Shown piece after piece: positions 15,747 through 24,697 of a stretch of 31,833 bases of DNA. The notes under the pieces are model-generated. The model saw nothing but the letters and a program-made list of their open reading frames with translations, searched no databases and was not told the origin of the DNA. The position numbers and the translations under genes are program-made. How positions within the stretch are numbered: the first letter of the stretch is position 1; each line of letters starts with the position of its first letter. This stretch comes from Crenotrichaceae bacterium (lineage in GTDB: Bacteria > Pseudomonadota > Gammaproteobacteria > Methylococcales > DRLZ01), in assembly GCA_011322755.1 (NCBI GenBank), contig DRLZ01000383.1, positions 1 through 31,833 of the forward strand. The letters run 5' to 3'.

Positions 15747-16283
15747 ATGACAATCATCTACCGAAAAATTATTGTAATCGTCTGTTTTCTCGTTTCACTC
15801 ATCCCCGCAGCTGGACACACTGATACGCGAAAATTTCAAATTGATGTGCTCATTTTTTCTCAAACTGCAACGGCCACAGAATCCCTCGATATGAGTGATC
15901 CAGCGATAAAATGGCCAAAAAACACAACCCGGCCAGGGCAAAGATCAACCCAGAAGCTCAGTACATCATCCAGCACCCTATCAGGTGCAGCTTCCACGCT
16001 TGGAAGGAAGTCAAAATACACTGTTCTTGAACACATCAGCTGGGTGCAAACAATTGCATCCGAACGTGCAGGCAGACCTGTACGTATTCAGGGCACAGAG
16101 GTTGATGGTTTCGTACAGTTGAAACGAGGTGCAAACCTGCACCTTACCATTGGCTTTGAATATTCACCGAAAAATACTGATAACACCTACACGATATCAG
16201 AGCAACGGCGTATTCTGTTCAACCAGAGGCACTATTTTGATCATCCTTTATTTGGCGTAATCGTCACCGTCTCACCACTTTAA
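15747..16283 (+). CDS. CsiV-family periplasmic protein
   Basis: 178 residues with an N-terminal signal peptide (MTIIYRKIIVIVCFLVSLIP, cleavage likely before HTD). It opens with FQIDVLIFSQ, the VDVLIF-type start of CsiV proteins, and closes with RRILFNQRHYFDHPLFGVIV, the conserved C-terminal strand pair. CsiV is encoded just downstream of mfd in many Gammaproteobacteria, and Pseudomonas/Shewanella-type members have been described as peptidoglycan-binding. This copy is shorter than most relatives, with a Ser/Thr-rich low-complexity middle (about residues 60-90). Position after mfd is the strongest support; the sequence match alone is modest. It converges on lpxH with 26 bp between. Confidence 0.7.
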   Translation: MTIIYRKIIVIVCFLVSLIPAAGHTDTRKFQIDVLIFSQTATATESLDMSDPAIKWPKNTTRPGQRSTQKLSTSSSTLSGAASTLGRKSKYTVLEHISWVQTIASERAGRPVRIQGTEVDGFVQLKRGANLHLTIGFEYSPKNTDNTYTISEQRRILFNQRHYFDHPLFGVIVTVSPL

Positions 16284-16309
16284 GCTCAGTCACGGGTTCT
16301 GTCTGCAAC

Positions 16310-17083
16310 TCACATGACCTGACAATTGAACTCACCGCTTGTATTCAAGCTGATTGTTTCAAACCTAATACCGCTGGAATCCAGCGCAAGAATCCTCGCC
16401 GATTCACCCCAGTCGCCTAACACATAACGCTGCAAAATTTGCTCACTATTACCCATATTGTGATAACCAGGACGATGGGTATGTCCATGAATCAGCCGCG
16501 ACACGTTGTACTGTCGACAATATTGCCAGACAGTTTTATCAGCCACATCCATTATTTCAATCGCCTGTTTTCGCTTGTGAAAATAACTTTTCATTCGATA
16601 CCAACGTACCAGCCCCAAGCGAAGCCATAATGGTTTACCGAGTGCATTTTCCTGCCACTGTCGGGTTCGGGATAATTCACGAAAGGTCTGGTATGGAAGA
16701 TCATCCGTACACAGCAAATCTCCGTGCATCAATAATGTGGGTATTCCACCGCAATCAATAACTTGACAGTCATTGATAATTTTTCCACCGCATTCATTTG
16801 CAAAATTTTCAGATAACAAAAAATCACGATTACCCTGCATAATGAAGACATCAGTGCCAGTCTCAACCAACTGTTTTATACCAGACGACACGTGATGCCG
16901 TGGAGGTGTCGGGTCGTCATCTCCAACCCAGAAATCAAATAAATCCCCGAGTATGTAAAGCGCAGCCGCTTCACGTGCACGATTTTTCAGGAAAGACAGA
17001 AACAGAGCTGTGATCTCTGGACGGGAAGAACTGAGGTGTAGATCGGAGATAAACAGTATCCGATCAACCTGAAGCGAGTTCAT
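16310..17083 (-). CDS. lpxH: UDP-2,3-diacylglucosamine diphosphatase
   Basis: LpxH hydrolyses UDP-2,3-diacylglucosamine to lipid X and UMP, the fourth step of lipid A synthesis, at the inner membrane. It is a 257-residue calcineurin-like metallophosphoesterase. Metal-ligand motifs are FISDLHLS (D14, H16), GDLFDFWVGDD (D47), MQGNRDFLL, LLMHGDLLCTDD and IHGHTHRPG. The family's YQTFRELSR insertion element follows the fourth motif. The ATG has GGAG about 8 nt upstream. It lies 55 bp downstream of the cyclophilin on the same strand, and with cysS it reproduces the lpxH-ppi-cysS neighbourhood of E. coli. All catalytic motifs are present. Confidence 0.97.
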   Translation of the reverse strand: MNSLQVDRILFISDLHLSSSRPEITALFLSFLKNRAREAAALYILGDLFDFWVGDDDPTPPRHHVSSGIKQLVETGTDVFIMQGNRDFLLSENFANECGGKIINDCQVIDCGGIPTLLMHGDLLCTDDLPYQTFRELSRTRQWQENALGKPLWLRLGLVRWYRMKSYFHKRKQAIEIMDVADKTVWQYCRQYNVSRLIHGHTHRPGYHNMGNSEQILQRYVLGDWGESARILALDSSGIRFETISLNTSGEFNCQVM

Positions 17084-17138
17084 GACACAAGCTCCAGATT
17101 AATCGTCCAGGCACTCACCTACGTTTGAAGACAGAAAT

Positions 17139-17732
17139 TTATTTTGCAGCTGAAACCACAGATGCTTTTTTGATAACAATCGGAGTCTTGGGAACATCTT
17201 GATGCCCGCCATGAGAACCAGTTGGTTGCTCAGCCATTTTGTCCACGACGTCCATGCCATCAATGACACGGCCGAATACTGCATAACCCCAACCTTGTGA
17301 TGTTTTTGATTTAAAATCAAGGAATGAATTATTTTTCAGATTGATGAAAAACTGTGCGGTTGCAGAATCAGGATCAGGTGTTCTTGCCATCGCCAGTGAT
17401 CCACGGGTATTCTTTAGACCATTATCCGCTTCATTTTTAATTGGATCTTTTACTGCCTTCTGCTTGAAATCAGTATCAAAACCGCCACCTTGCGCCATGA
17501 AATCAGGAATCACACGATGAAAAATTGTTCCGTCATAAAAACCGCTATTCACATAGTCAAGAAAGTTTTTGGCGGAAACCGGGGCTTTTTCTGTATCGAT
17601 TTCAACGAGAATATCGCCAAGTGAAGTCTCGATTTTTACGGTTTGATTAACTGGCATGGTTGTTTTGTCCTCTGCATGTGCAACTGATATGAATGTCAGG
17701 AGCGTAAAGACAGAAATCAATAGTACTCGCAT
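17139..17732 (-). CDS. Periplasmic cyclophilin-type peptidyl-prolyl isomerase
   Basis: A 197-residue protein. The ATG at 17730-17732 follows AGGAG by 7 nt; an upstream frame to 17867 is rejected. The signal peptide MRVLLISVFTLLTFISVAHA makes this a periplasmic PpiA-like enzyme, although its position between lpxH and cysS is that of cytoplasmic PpiB in E. coli. The cyclophilin core includes FHRVIPDFMAQGG (catalytic R73, Q81), MARTPDPDSATAQFFINL, and GYAVFGRVIDGMDVVDKMA. A short Ala/Ser/Lys tail ends the chain. It catalyses cis-trans isomerisation of prolyl bonds in folding exported proteins. Likely transcribed together with lpxH. Confidence 0.95.
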   Translation of the reverse strand: MRVLLISVFTLLTFISVAHAEDKTTMPVNQTVKIETSLGDILVEIDTEKAPVSAKNFLDYVNSGFYDGTIFHRVIPDFMAQGGGFDTDFKQKAVKDPIKNEADNGLKNTRGSLAMARTPDPDSATAQFFINLKNNSFLDFKSKTSQGWGYAVFGRVIDGMDVVDKMAEQPTGSHGGHQDVPKTPIVIKKASVVSAAK

Positions 17733-17801
17733 ACGTTTCTCCTGGTTTTCCGTTAAGCTAAAAGCAGCTATTATAGAGAGTTTATCTTTACGAAGAAAGC
17801 A

Positions 17802-17832
17802 GCAAGCGATTGTCAGCGTAAATATCGCTTGC
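17802..17832. repeat. 9-bp inverted repeat between ppi and cysS
   Basis: GCAAGCGAT (17802-17810) and ATCGCTTGC (17824-17832) are exact inverted repeats separated by 13 bp, in the 141-bp divergent promoter region 42 bp upstream of cysS. This could be an operator for either gene or a hairpin in the cysS leader. No T-run follows. Confidence 0.5.
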
Positions 17833-17873
17833 CCATACTCTGAAGCACGCATACCGCAGGACATCAAACCAAA

Positions 17874-19316
17874 ATGCTGGAAATATACAATACTTTAACC
17901 CGATCCAAACAGGAACTGATTCCGATTACTCCAGGCAAGATTGGTATCTATGTCTGCGGAATGACTGTTTATGATTACTGCCATCTTGGACATGCCCGGG
18001 TGATGATTGCATTTGATGTTGTCGTGCGTCACCTGCGTGCTCTAGGATACGAAGTAACCTATGTCCGCAATATCACAGATGTTGACGATAAAATAATTGC
18101 CCGCGCGCAGCAAAATACAGAATCAATCGACTCGCTGACTCAGCAATTCATTGATGCCATGCACGAAGATGAACGCGCACTCGCTGTCATCGCGCCGGAT
18201 CAAGAACCACGTGCAACACAGTCAATGCCGCAAATCATTTCCATGATTGCAAAGCTGATTGAGAATAACAGTGCCTATATCGGTAGTAATGGCGATGTTT
18301 TTTATGCGGTTAATCAATTTTCCAGCTATGGCAAGCTGTCAGGCAAACGTATCGAAGAATTAAGAGCCGGTGAACGCATTGATATTGACAGTGCAAAACG
18401 AGACCCGATGGATTTTGTACTCTGGAAATCAGCCAAACCTGACGAACCTGCATGGGAGTCTCCGTGGGGAAACGGTCGGCCAGGCTGGCATATCGAGTGC
18501 TCGGCGATGTCAACTGATTGCCTGGGCAACCATTTTGATATACATGGTGGTGGCATGGATCTTCAATTTCCTCACCACGAAAATGAAATCGCTCAGTCAG
18601 AAGCTGCGACGGGTGAAACATTTGTTAACCTGTGGATGCATAATGGTTTCGTACGGGTTGATGAAGAAAAAATGTCAAAATCGCTGGATAATTTTTTCAC
18701 CGTACGTGAAGTGATTAAGACTGTACGCGATCCGGAAGTCATCCGTTTTTTCATTATTTCCAGCCACTACCGGAGTCCACTGAACTATTCACAAGATAAT
18801 CTCAACGAAGCTGATTCAGCTTTAACCAGACTGTATACAGCGTTACGCGGCTACCCGACGAGTGACAAGGCACCTGAACGACAAGCAGGCTATACCAACC
18901 AGTTCAATGATGCCATGAATGATGATTTCAATACACCATCAGCGCTCTCGGTGCTCTTTGAAGTGGCCAGGGAAATCAATCGCAATCAATCCAAACCTGA
19001 TGTCGCAGCAACATTGGCAGGTCAGCTACGTCAACTCGGCGGACGACTGGGTATTTTGCAACAAAATGCCGATCAATTTCTAAAAAAATCTATCCCCAGA
19101 CAAACCGATACTCAAACAACGTCAAACACTGATGAAAACGCGGTAGCTTCATCATCTGTCTTATCAGACGATGAAATTAACCAGTGCATCAAACAACGAA
19201 CAGATGCACGCAATAATAAAAACTGGGAACTTGCAGACAAAATCAGGGACGAACTCATGGAGCAAGGAATTATTCTGGAAGATATCAGTGGATCAACAAC
19301 ATGGAGACGTGGATAA
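17874..19316 (+). CDS. cysS: Cysteinyl-tRNA synthetase
   Basis: CysS charges tRNA-Cys. At 480 residues it is slightly longer than the E. coli enzyme (461). The class I signature is C28 within YVCGMTVYDY, HIGH-type HLGH (37-40), and KMSKS (266-270). Zinc ligands are expected at C28, the Cys in HIECSAMS, and the His/Glu in FPHHENE. ANK-like extra length lies in a Thr/Asn/Asp-rich linker (near residues 404-425, with QTTSNTDENAVASSS) before the C-terminal anticodon-binding region ending in WELADKIRDEL. The linker probably does not affect catalysis. Divergent from the cyclophilin gene. Confidence 0.98.
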   Translation: MLEIYNTLTRSKQELIPITPGKIGIYVCGMTVYDYCHLGHARVMIAFDVVVRHLRALGYEVTYVRNITDVDDKIIARAQQNTESIDSLTQQFIDAMHEDERALAVIAPDQEPRATQSMPQIISMIAKLIENNSAYIGSNGDVFYAVNQFSSYGKLSGKRIEELRAGERIDIDSAKRDPMDFVLWKSAKPDEPAWESPWGNGRPGWHIECSAMSTDCLGNHFDIHGGGMDLQFPHHENEIAQSEAATGETFVNLWMHNGFVRVDEEKMSKSLDNFFTVREVIKTVRDPEVIRFFIISSHYRSPLNYSQDNLNEADSALTRLYTALRGYPTSDKAPERQAGYTNQFNDAMNDDFNTPSALSVLFEVAREINRNQSKPDVAATLAGQLRQLGGRLGILQQNADQFLKKSIPRQTDTQTTSNTDENAVASSSVLSDDEINQCIKQRTDARNNKNWELADKIRDELMEQGIILEDISGSTTWRRG

Positions 19317-19549
19317 CGATTCAGAGTAGTCAAACGCGGATCATATCAACAACAATCGTGGTTTGGAATCGCATCGTACATTTATTGACTGACTGCTTGC
19401 TAACAACCTGGCGCTCCCGTTTCATCACAGGAATCGTGTCAATCGAATGACGTTTAATTGCCATTACAATATTGCCAATTCAACAAGACGTGTGCATGAT
19501 GATGAAACCATACATTTGAAATAACCAACGAAATAACCAAGGTGGAAAA

Positions 19550-20041
19550 ATGAATATCTGTAAACGTGTTTTTATATTGTTTCTAGGGCTTTTGTTTGTT
19601 CAAACAGTAACTGCTGCAAGCATCTGGGACAAACCAATTGAAAATTCTGTCGATAATATCACCGCTAAAGTCTATCGCAGTGCGACCTGTGGTTGCTGCA
19701 AAAACTGGATCAAACATATCAAGCAACATGGCATCAGTGTTGAAGATAATGTGCTCGATCAAAACGAGTTACAACAATTTAAGCGTCAATATGGAATCCC
19801 GCAAAACCTGCAATCCTGCCATACCGCCGTTGTTGGCTCTTATCTGGTAGAAGGACATGTGCCAGCAGCTGATATTATGCGCATGGTCAAAGAAAAACCA
19901 GCAATTGCCGGATTGTCTGTACCACAAATGGTAACCGGCTCACCAGGCATGGAAATGGGTTCCAGAAAAGCACCGTTCTCTGTCATCAGCTTCGACAAGT
20001 CTGGAAAAACAGCAGTTTATAACAGCTACAGTGATTATTAA
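19550..20041 (+). CDS. DUF411 metal-binding periplasmic protein
   Basis: 163 residues with an N-terminal signal peptide (about 1-22). The DUF411 hallmarks are present: TCGCCKNW (C47, C49, C50) and SCHTAVVGSYLVEGHVPA (C90, H91, H103). A Met-rich stretch, PQMVTGSPGMEMG, near the C-terminus adds candidate Cu(I) ligands. DUF411 proteins are commonly found beside copper-resistance genes and are thought to bind metal through the cysteines, but the biochemical role is not firmly established. AAGGTGG lies 5-6 nt before the ATG. It is 233 bp after cysS and 12 bp before glucokinase, so the two downstream genes are probably co-transcribed. Confidence 0.9.
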   Translation: MNICKRVFILFLGLLFVQTVTAASIWDKPIENSVDNITAKVYRSATCGCCKNWIKHIKQHGISVEDNVLDQNELQQFKRQYGIPQNLQSCHTAVVGSYLVEGHVPAADIMRMVKEKPAIAGLSVPQMVTGSPGMEMGSRKAPFSVISFDKSGKTAVYNSYSDY

Positions 20042-20053
20042 TCGAGCAATACG

Positions 20054-21064
20054 TTGGCGGATGATTCGGATCTGATTCTTGCTGGCGATGTTGGTGGCAC
20101 CAATACCCGTCTGGCACTGGTCAGACGGGTGCGTTCCCGCTTCTATTGCGAAGCCCACACAACCTTTCCAAGCGCTGATTATGCCTCGCTTGAACAGATT
20201 ATCAATGCATTCAAGGCAGCTAACACGGTTGAGGTCGATTCAGCCTGTATCGGGGTTGCCGGCGTTGTTCTTAACAGGCGATGCGATGCAACCAACCTGC
20301 CCTGGGTTCTTGATGAGCAAGAGTTAGCATCCACTTGTCAGCTCACAACCGTTCGCTTGATTAATGATCTGGAAGCAGCAGCGTACGGTATTCTGGTGCT
20401 TGGTGATACTGACTTTGTTGACCTGAACCCACATGCCCAGCACAATCCAGATGCTAACAAAGCGGTGATTGCAGCAGGAACAGGTCTCGGTGAAGCCGTA
20501 ATGTTCTGGGATGGCTCACACTACCATCCATTTGCAACTGAAGGCGGGCATTGCGATTTTGCGCCAGCCGATCAGCAACAAGATGCGCTGCTGGAATGGC
20601 TACGTCACCGCTGGAACAGCCATGTCAGCTATGAACGTATTATTTCCGGTCCAGGATTGCTGGATATTTATCGATGGTTAATTGAATCAGGTCGTCAACA
20701 GGAAAAACCTCATATTCAAGCGGCAATGCAACGCCATGATCCTGGTTCCGTTATTTCTGAAACAGCCATTGCCAAACGTGATCCAGGCTGCGAGCAAGCA
20801 TTACATCTGTTCGTTCAGATTTATGCCCAGGAAGCTGGAAACCTTGCCCTGAAAAGCCTGGCGACAGGCGGAATTTATCTGGCTGGCGGTATTGCCCCGA
20901 AAATTCTGCCTGCACTTCAAACTGACGCGTTTCTACAACACTGGCTAGCTAAAGGCCGTTTTGCTGATTTGCTCCGCAACATCCCTGTTAAGCTTGTACT
21001 GCATCCGCATGTTTCTCTTTTTGGAGCCGCAAACTATTTGCAAAATCAGCGACTTATCGAGTAA
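20054..21064 (+). CDS. glk: Glucokinase (bacterial Glk type)
   Basis: ATP-dependent glucose 6-phosphorylation. The 336-residue frame holds the phosphate-binding loop GDVGGTN (11-17), the catalytic-region NDLEAAAYG (N104, D105), AAGTGLGEAV, the glucose-binding TEGGHCDFAP, ISGPGLLDIY and the C-terminal GGIYLAGGIAPK. This is the ROK-independent Glk family. The only available start is TTG (20054-20056), because an in-frame TAA (the stop of the upstream gene) lies five codons before it and no ATG follows before the phosphate loop. The ribosome-binding site is weak. It begins 12 bp after the DUF411 stop, suggesting coupling. In methanotrophs glucokinase serves glycogen or sucrose turnover rather than growth on glucose. 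Confidence 0.95.
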   Translation: MADDSDLILAGDVGGTNTRLALVRRVRSRFYCEAHTTFPSADYASLEQIINAFKAANTVEVDSACIGVAGVVLNRRCDATNLPWVLDEQELASTCQLTTVRLINDLEAAAYGILVLGDTDFVDLNPHAQHNPDANKAVIAAGTGLGEAVMFWDGSHYHPFATEGGHCDFAPADQQQDALLEWLRHRWNSHVSYERIISGPGLLDIYRWLIESGRQQEKPHIQAAMQRHDPGSVISETAIAKRDPGCEQALHLFVQIYAQEAGNLALKSLATGGIYLAGGIAPKILPALQTDAFLQHWLAKGRFADLLRNIPVKLVLHPHVSLFGAANYLQNQRLIE

Positions 21065-21071
21065 AACCGAC

Positions 21072-23081
21072 TTACGCTCCACTCAACAAGCTCTTTAAGC
21101 CGGCAATACTGGCTTTGGCATGCTCTCTGGATTGCTGTTCATCAACAGGTTGCCTGGCTCTCCATTCGAGGTCTTCTTCAGGCAGTTCTGACAAAAACCG
21201 GCTCGGTTCACAATCAATGACATCGCCATAACGCTGTCGTTGACTGCAATAGCTGAATGTCAGTGTTTTCTGGGCGCGGGTAATTCCAACATAGGCAAGT
21301 CGGCGTTCCTCTTCCAGGGTGTCCTGCTCCAGGCTGTTTTTATGCGGCAGCAATTCTTCTTCCATACCCACAAGATAAACATGCGGAAACTCAAGACCTT
21401 TGGCTGCGTGTAAAGTCATTAGACTGACACGGTCAACAATTTCATCCTCACTCTGACGTTCCAGAATATCAATCAGCATGATATCGGCAATGATTTCCTG
21501 TAACGGTTTTTGCTTTTCTTCTTTGTCGGCAATACGTTGTAACCACTGGATCAATTCAAACACATTTTTTTCTTTGCGCTCACCGGCTTTCTCATTATTT
21601 GCATTATCCTTGAGCCACTCAACATATTTAATGGTATCAAGCATGGCATCTATTACGGCAAAGGTATCCCCGCGCTCAGCGCGATCTGCGGTATCTACAA
21701 TCCATTCACAAAAGCGTGTCAGACTATTCACGGCACGGGCTGGCAGATGTTGCGTCAAACCCATCTCAAAACAGGCGCTAAACAAACTGATACTGCGGCT
21801 TTGGGCGTAATTTCCCAATGCCAGCAAGGTTTTTTGCCCAATCTCTCGCGGTGGTGTGTTGATTACTCGCAAAAAAGCACAATCATCGTCCTGATTAACC
21901 AGTAAACGCAGATAGGCAAGCACATCCTTGACTTCTGCATAAGCAAAAAAGGATGCGCTGCCGCTTAAATAATACGGGATATTATTTTCTCTCAGAACCC
22001 GTTCAAACAAACGTGATTGATGATTACTGCGGTAGAGGATGGCGTAGTCATGATACTCGGTATTATTACGTAATCGATGGTGGATAATTTCTGCTGCAAT
22101 CTGCTGGGTTTCTGCGATTTCATCTTTTTGATCCAGCACCCGCAACATGGCTCCGGGCGCATGATCGCTCCACAAGCGTTTCTCGAACACATGATGATTG
22201 TTTTTGATTAAATGATTGGCTGCTTTCAAAATACGCTGGGTGGAACGGTAATTTTGTTCCAGCTTGATAATTTGCAAACGTGGAAAATCTTCGGTAAGAC
22301 GCAACATGTTCTCCGGCTGCGCACCTCGCCAGGCATAAATAGACTGGTCGTCATCCCCGACCACTGTCAATCGCCCTTGTGGCCCAGCCAGTAGTTTGAC
22401 CAGTTGATATTGGGTAATATTGGTATCCTGGTATTCATCAACCAGTAAATACTGGATTCGATTTTGCCAGAATTCCAGACGTGCAGCATTTTCCCTGAAT
22501 AGGGTTACCGGTATCATGATTAAATCATCAAAATCAACAGCGTTGTATGCGCGTAACTGAGAATTGTACTCAGCGTATAACACGGCGATCTGTCGTGCGA
22601 TGGAATCTTCCGCTTGCCGAACAGCGGATTCTGGATCAATAAACAGATTTTTCCAGGTACTGATCTGGCGGCCGTACACATCGAGACTGTCGGGATCATA
22701 GCGGTCACTGGCATGATTAACCAGCTCACGCAACATGATGCTTCGATCGTGGTCGTCAAAAATAGCCACGCCATCACGAAACCCCAGCGCTTGTCGCTCA
22801 CGTCGAATGATATCCAGTCCCAGAGTATGAAAAGTGGATATACGCAGACCACGTGCTGGTTGTCCATTCAGACTTTTTTTAACGCGCTCTTTCATTTCTC
22901 GCGCGGCCTTGTTGGTAAAGGTAACAGCAGCAATATGCCTGGCAGCCATACCATGTTCAATTAAGCGAACAATTTTTTCAGTAATCACGCGGGTTTTGCC
23001 GCTACCCGCACCAGCAAGTACGAGTAAAGGGCGATCAGTGGTGTTAACAGCAAGTTTTTGCTGAGGATTCAAAGAAAACAT
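21072..23081 (-). CDS. rep: ATP-dependent DNA helicase Rep
   Basis: A superfamily 1A 3'-5' helicase that clears proteins from replication forks. From the ATG at 23079-23081 the protein is 669 residues, the usual Rep length; the longer frame to 23168 adds an unrelated leader. Motifs in order: Q-motif LNPQQKLAV; Walker A GAGSGKT (24-30); TFTNKAAREMKERV; LLVDEYQDTN (motif II); VVGDDDQSIYAWRGA (III); LEQNYRST (IV); MTLHAAKGLEFPHVYL (V); and EEERRLAYVGITRAQ (VI). The C-terminus ends in a short Ala/Ser tail. It converges on glk with 7 bp between stops. UvrD is the closest alternative, but length and LNPQQ start favour Rep. Confidence 0.96.
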   Translation of the reverse strand: MFSLNPQQKLAVNTTDRPLLVLAGAGSGKTRVITEKIVRLIEHGMAARHIAAVTFTNKAAREMKERVKKSLNGQPARGLRISTFHTLGLDIIRRERQALGFRDGVAIFDDHDRSIMLRELVNHASDRYDPDSLDVYGRQISTWKNLFIDPESAVRQAEDSIARQIAVLYAEYNSQLRAYNAVDFDDLIMIPVTLFRENAARLEFWQNRIQYLLVDEYQDTNITQYQLVKLLAGPQGRLTVVGDDDQSIYAWRGAQPENMLRLTEDFPRLQIIKLEQNYRSTQRILKAANHLIKNNHHVFEKRLWSDHAPGAMLRVLDQKDEIAETQQIAAEIIHHRLRNNTEYHDYAILYRSNHQSRLFERVLRENNIPYYLSGSASFFAYAEVKDVLAYLRLLVNQDDDCAFLRVINTPPREIGQKTLLALGNYAQSRSISLFSACFEMGLTQHLPARAVNSLTRFCEWIVDTADRAERGDTFAVIDAMLDTIKYVEWLKDNANNEKAGERKEKNVFELIQWLQRIADKEEKQKPLQEIIADIMLIDILERQSEDEIVDRVSLMTLHAAKGLEFPHVYLVGMEEELLPHKNSLEQDTLEEERRLAYVGITRAQKTLTFSYCSQRQRYGDVIDCEPSRFLSELPEEDLEWRARQPVDEQQSREHAKASIAGLKSLLSGA

Positions 23082-23280
23082 GGACGATAAAGCGTTAGCA
23101 AATAGAAATACTGACTCGATCTTGCCGACACAAGTCAGACTAGCATCACCGATTAAAACTGCAATCAATCGATCATGGTTCTAGTTTGCCATGTCCTGAC
23201 TCTTGAATCCAGAACATCAGTACGGCATAATGGAGGGCTTCACTAAACCTGTTCAATATTAATCGACTGCTGGCTTTGCA

Positions 23281-23309
23281 TTGAGTACAGTTAGCTGCGA
23301 TTTTAATAT
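23281..23309 (+). promoter_or_regulatory. Putative sigma70 promoter for sga
   Basis: TTGAGT (23281-23286), a 17-bp spacer and TAATAT (23304-23309) form a good sigma70-type promoter. Transcription would start near 23316, leaving a leader of about 58 nt before sga, whose ATG is preceded by GAGGGA. The rest of the 292 bp between rep and sga shows no gene. Confidence 0.55.
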
Positions 23310-23373
23310 GACACAGATCAGTAGCGACATACGCTCCGACTTCATCAAGCCAACTTAACAAGAGGGATGCCAC

Positions 23374-24540
23374 ATGGCTGGACGCAATCATTTGTATATT
23401 CCAGGACCCACCAACACACCCGATTCAATTCTGCAGGCAATGCATGTTTCGATGGAAGACCATCGTTCGCCAATTTTCCCGGAACTGGTCAAGCCGGTAC
23501 TGGCAGATCTCAAGAAGATTTTTCAAACCGAAACAGGTACAGCGTTTGCGTTTCCTGCAACCGGAACGGCAGGCTGGGAAATTGGCATAACCAACACCTT
23601 ATCCCCCGGCGATAAAGTATTGTCCTACCGTTTTGGGCAATTCAGTCATTTATGGATTGATCTGGCAAAGCGTTTGGGGCTGGATGTTGAATACACCGAG
23701 GTTCCCTGGGGTGAAGGCGTACCGCTGGATCATCTGGAGGAACGTCTGAAGCAAGACAGCGCACATGAAATAAAGGCGTTGCTGATATGTCACAACGAAA
23801 CTGCAACTGGCGTCACCAGTGATCTTGCCGGTGTACGAAAAGCGCTGGATGCCGCAAATCATCCTGCAATGTTTTACGTCGATGGTGTCAGCTCGATTGC
23901 CAGTCTTGATTTTCGCATGGATGAATGGGGTATTGACGTTGCTGTCAGTGGCTCACAAAAAGGTTTTATGATGCCTGCAGGTCTTGCTCTGGTCGCTTTC
24001 AGTGAAAAAGCGCTGGCTGCGCGTGAATCAGCTAAATGTACCCGAGGATTTCTGGACATCAAAGATCATCTCAACGCAAACCCGGGCGGGTATTTCCCTT
24101 ACACTCCGTCAACTCCGATGCTGTATGGATTGAGAGAATCTCTCAGATTATTACTGGATGAAGGTCTAAACAATGTGTTCGCACGTCATCAGCGTCTCGC
24201 AGAAGGGGTACGTCAAGCCGTAGCTGCCTGGGGTTTAACACTCTGTGCCAAAGAGCCCAAATGGTATTCAAACTCGGTTTCTGCTGTTGTGGTTCCAGAG
24301 GATATCAATGCTCAGGATGTGATTTCAACAGCATTTAACAAATACAACCTGTCACTGGGTGGAGGCTTGTCTGAAGTTGCCGGCAAGGTTTTTCGTATTG
24401 GCCATCTCGGCGACCTCAACGAGCTCAGTCTGGTCAGCGCCATCGCCGGTGTAGAAATGGCCATGCTGGATAACGGTATCAAGATCGAAGCCGGAAGCGG
24501 TGTTGCTGCAGCATGTGAGTACTGGAGAAAAACTGCTTAA
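23374..24540 (+). CDS. sga: Serine-glyoxylate aminotransferase
   Basis: A PLP enzyme of class V aminotransferase fold that converts serine plus glyoxylate to hydroxypyruvate plus glycine, an early step of the serine cycle for C1 assimilation. 388 residues; N-terminus NHLYIPGPTNTPDSIL and SMEDHRSP are family hallmarks. PATGTAGWE binds the cofactor phosphate, FYVDGVSS contacts PLP, and K196 in SGSQKGFMMP is the Schiff-base lysine. The C-terminal GGGLSEVAGKVFRIGHLGD supplies the substrate carboxylate arginine. GAGGGA lies 6 nt before the ATG. hprA follows 157 bp downstream, so its product hydroxypyruvate is handed to the next enzyme. Type I methanotrophs often carry this partial serine-cycle set. 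Confidence 0.96.
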   Translation: MAGRNHLYIPGPTNTPDSILQAMHVSMEDHRSPIFPELVKPVLADLKKIFQTETGTAFAFPATGTAGWEIGITNTLSPGDKVLSYRFGQFSHLWIDLAKRLGLDVEYTEVPWGEGVPLDHLEERLKQDSAHEIKALLICHNETATGVTSDLAGVRKALDAANHPAMFYVDGVSSIASLDFRMDEWGIDVAVSGSQKGFMMPAGLALVAFSEKALAARESAKCTRGFLDIKDHLNANPGGYFPYTPSTPMLYGLRESLRLLLDEGLNNVFARHQRLAEGVRQAVAAWGLTLCAKEPKWYSNSVSAVVVPEDINAQDVISTAFNKYNLSLGGGLSEVAGKVFRIGHLGDLNELSLVSAIAGVEMAMLDNGIKIEAGSGVAAACEYWRKTA

Positions 24541-24566
24541 TCAGTCACCTCCAATCCAAAGAATAA

Positions 24567-24601
24567 CTTGAAAGGTCTCCGTTGTCCGGAAACCTTTCAA
24601 G
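24567..24601 (+). repeat. 10-bp inverted repeat between sga and hprA
   Basis: CTTGAAAGGT (24567-24576) and its exact complement ACCTTTCAAG (24592-24601) flank a 15-nt loop containing CCG/CGG. It begins 26 bp after the sga stop and lies 96 bp before hprA. Without a T-run it is more likely an attenuator, RNA stability hairpin or regulator site than a full terminator. Confidence 0.6.
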
Positions 24602-24697
24602 TCGCGTAAGCAACACATCCTTATTATTCTCGGACAGCCTTTTTAGGCGTTGAATACTAACTTAATCATTTAATCCTGTCTCCCGAGGAGATTCGAT

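Noticed and set aside
23173..23391. 72-residue minus-strand frame between rep and sga
   Set aside because: Overlaps the sga promoter, ribosome-binding site and start, with no ribosome site of its own.
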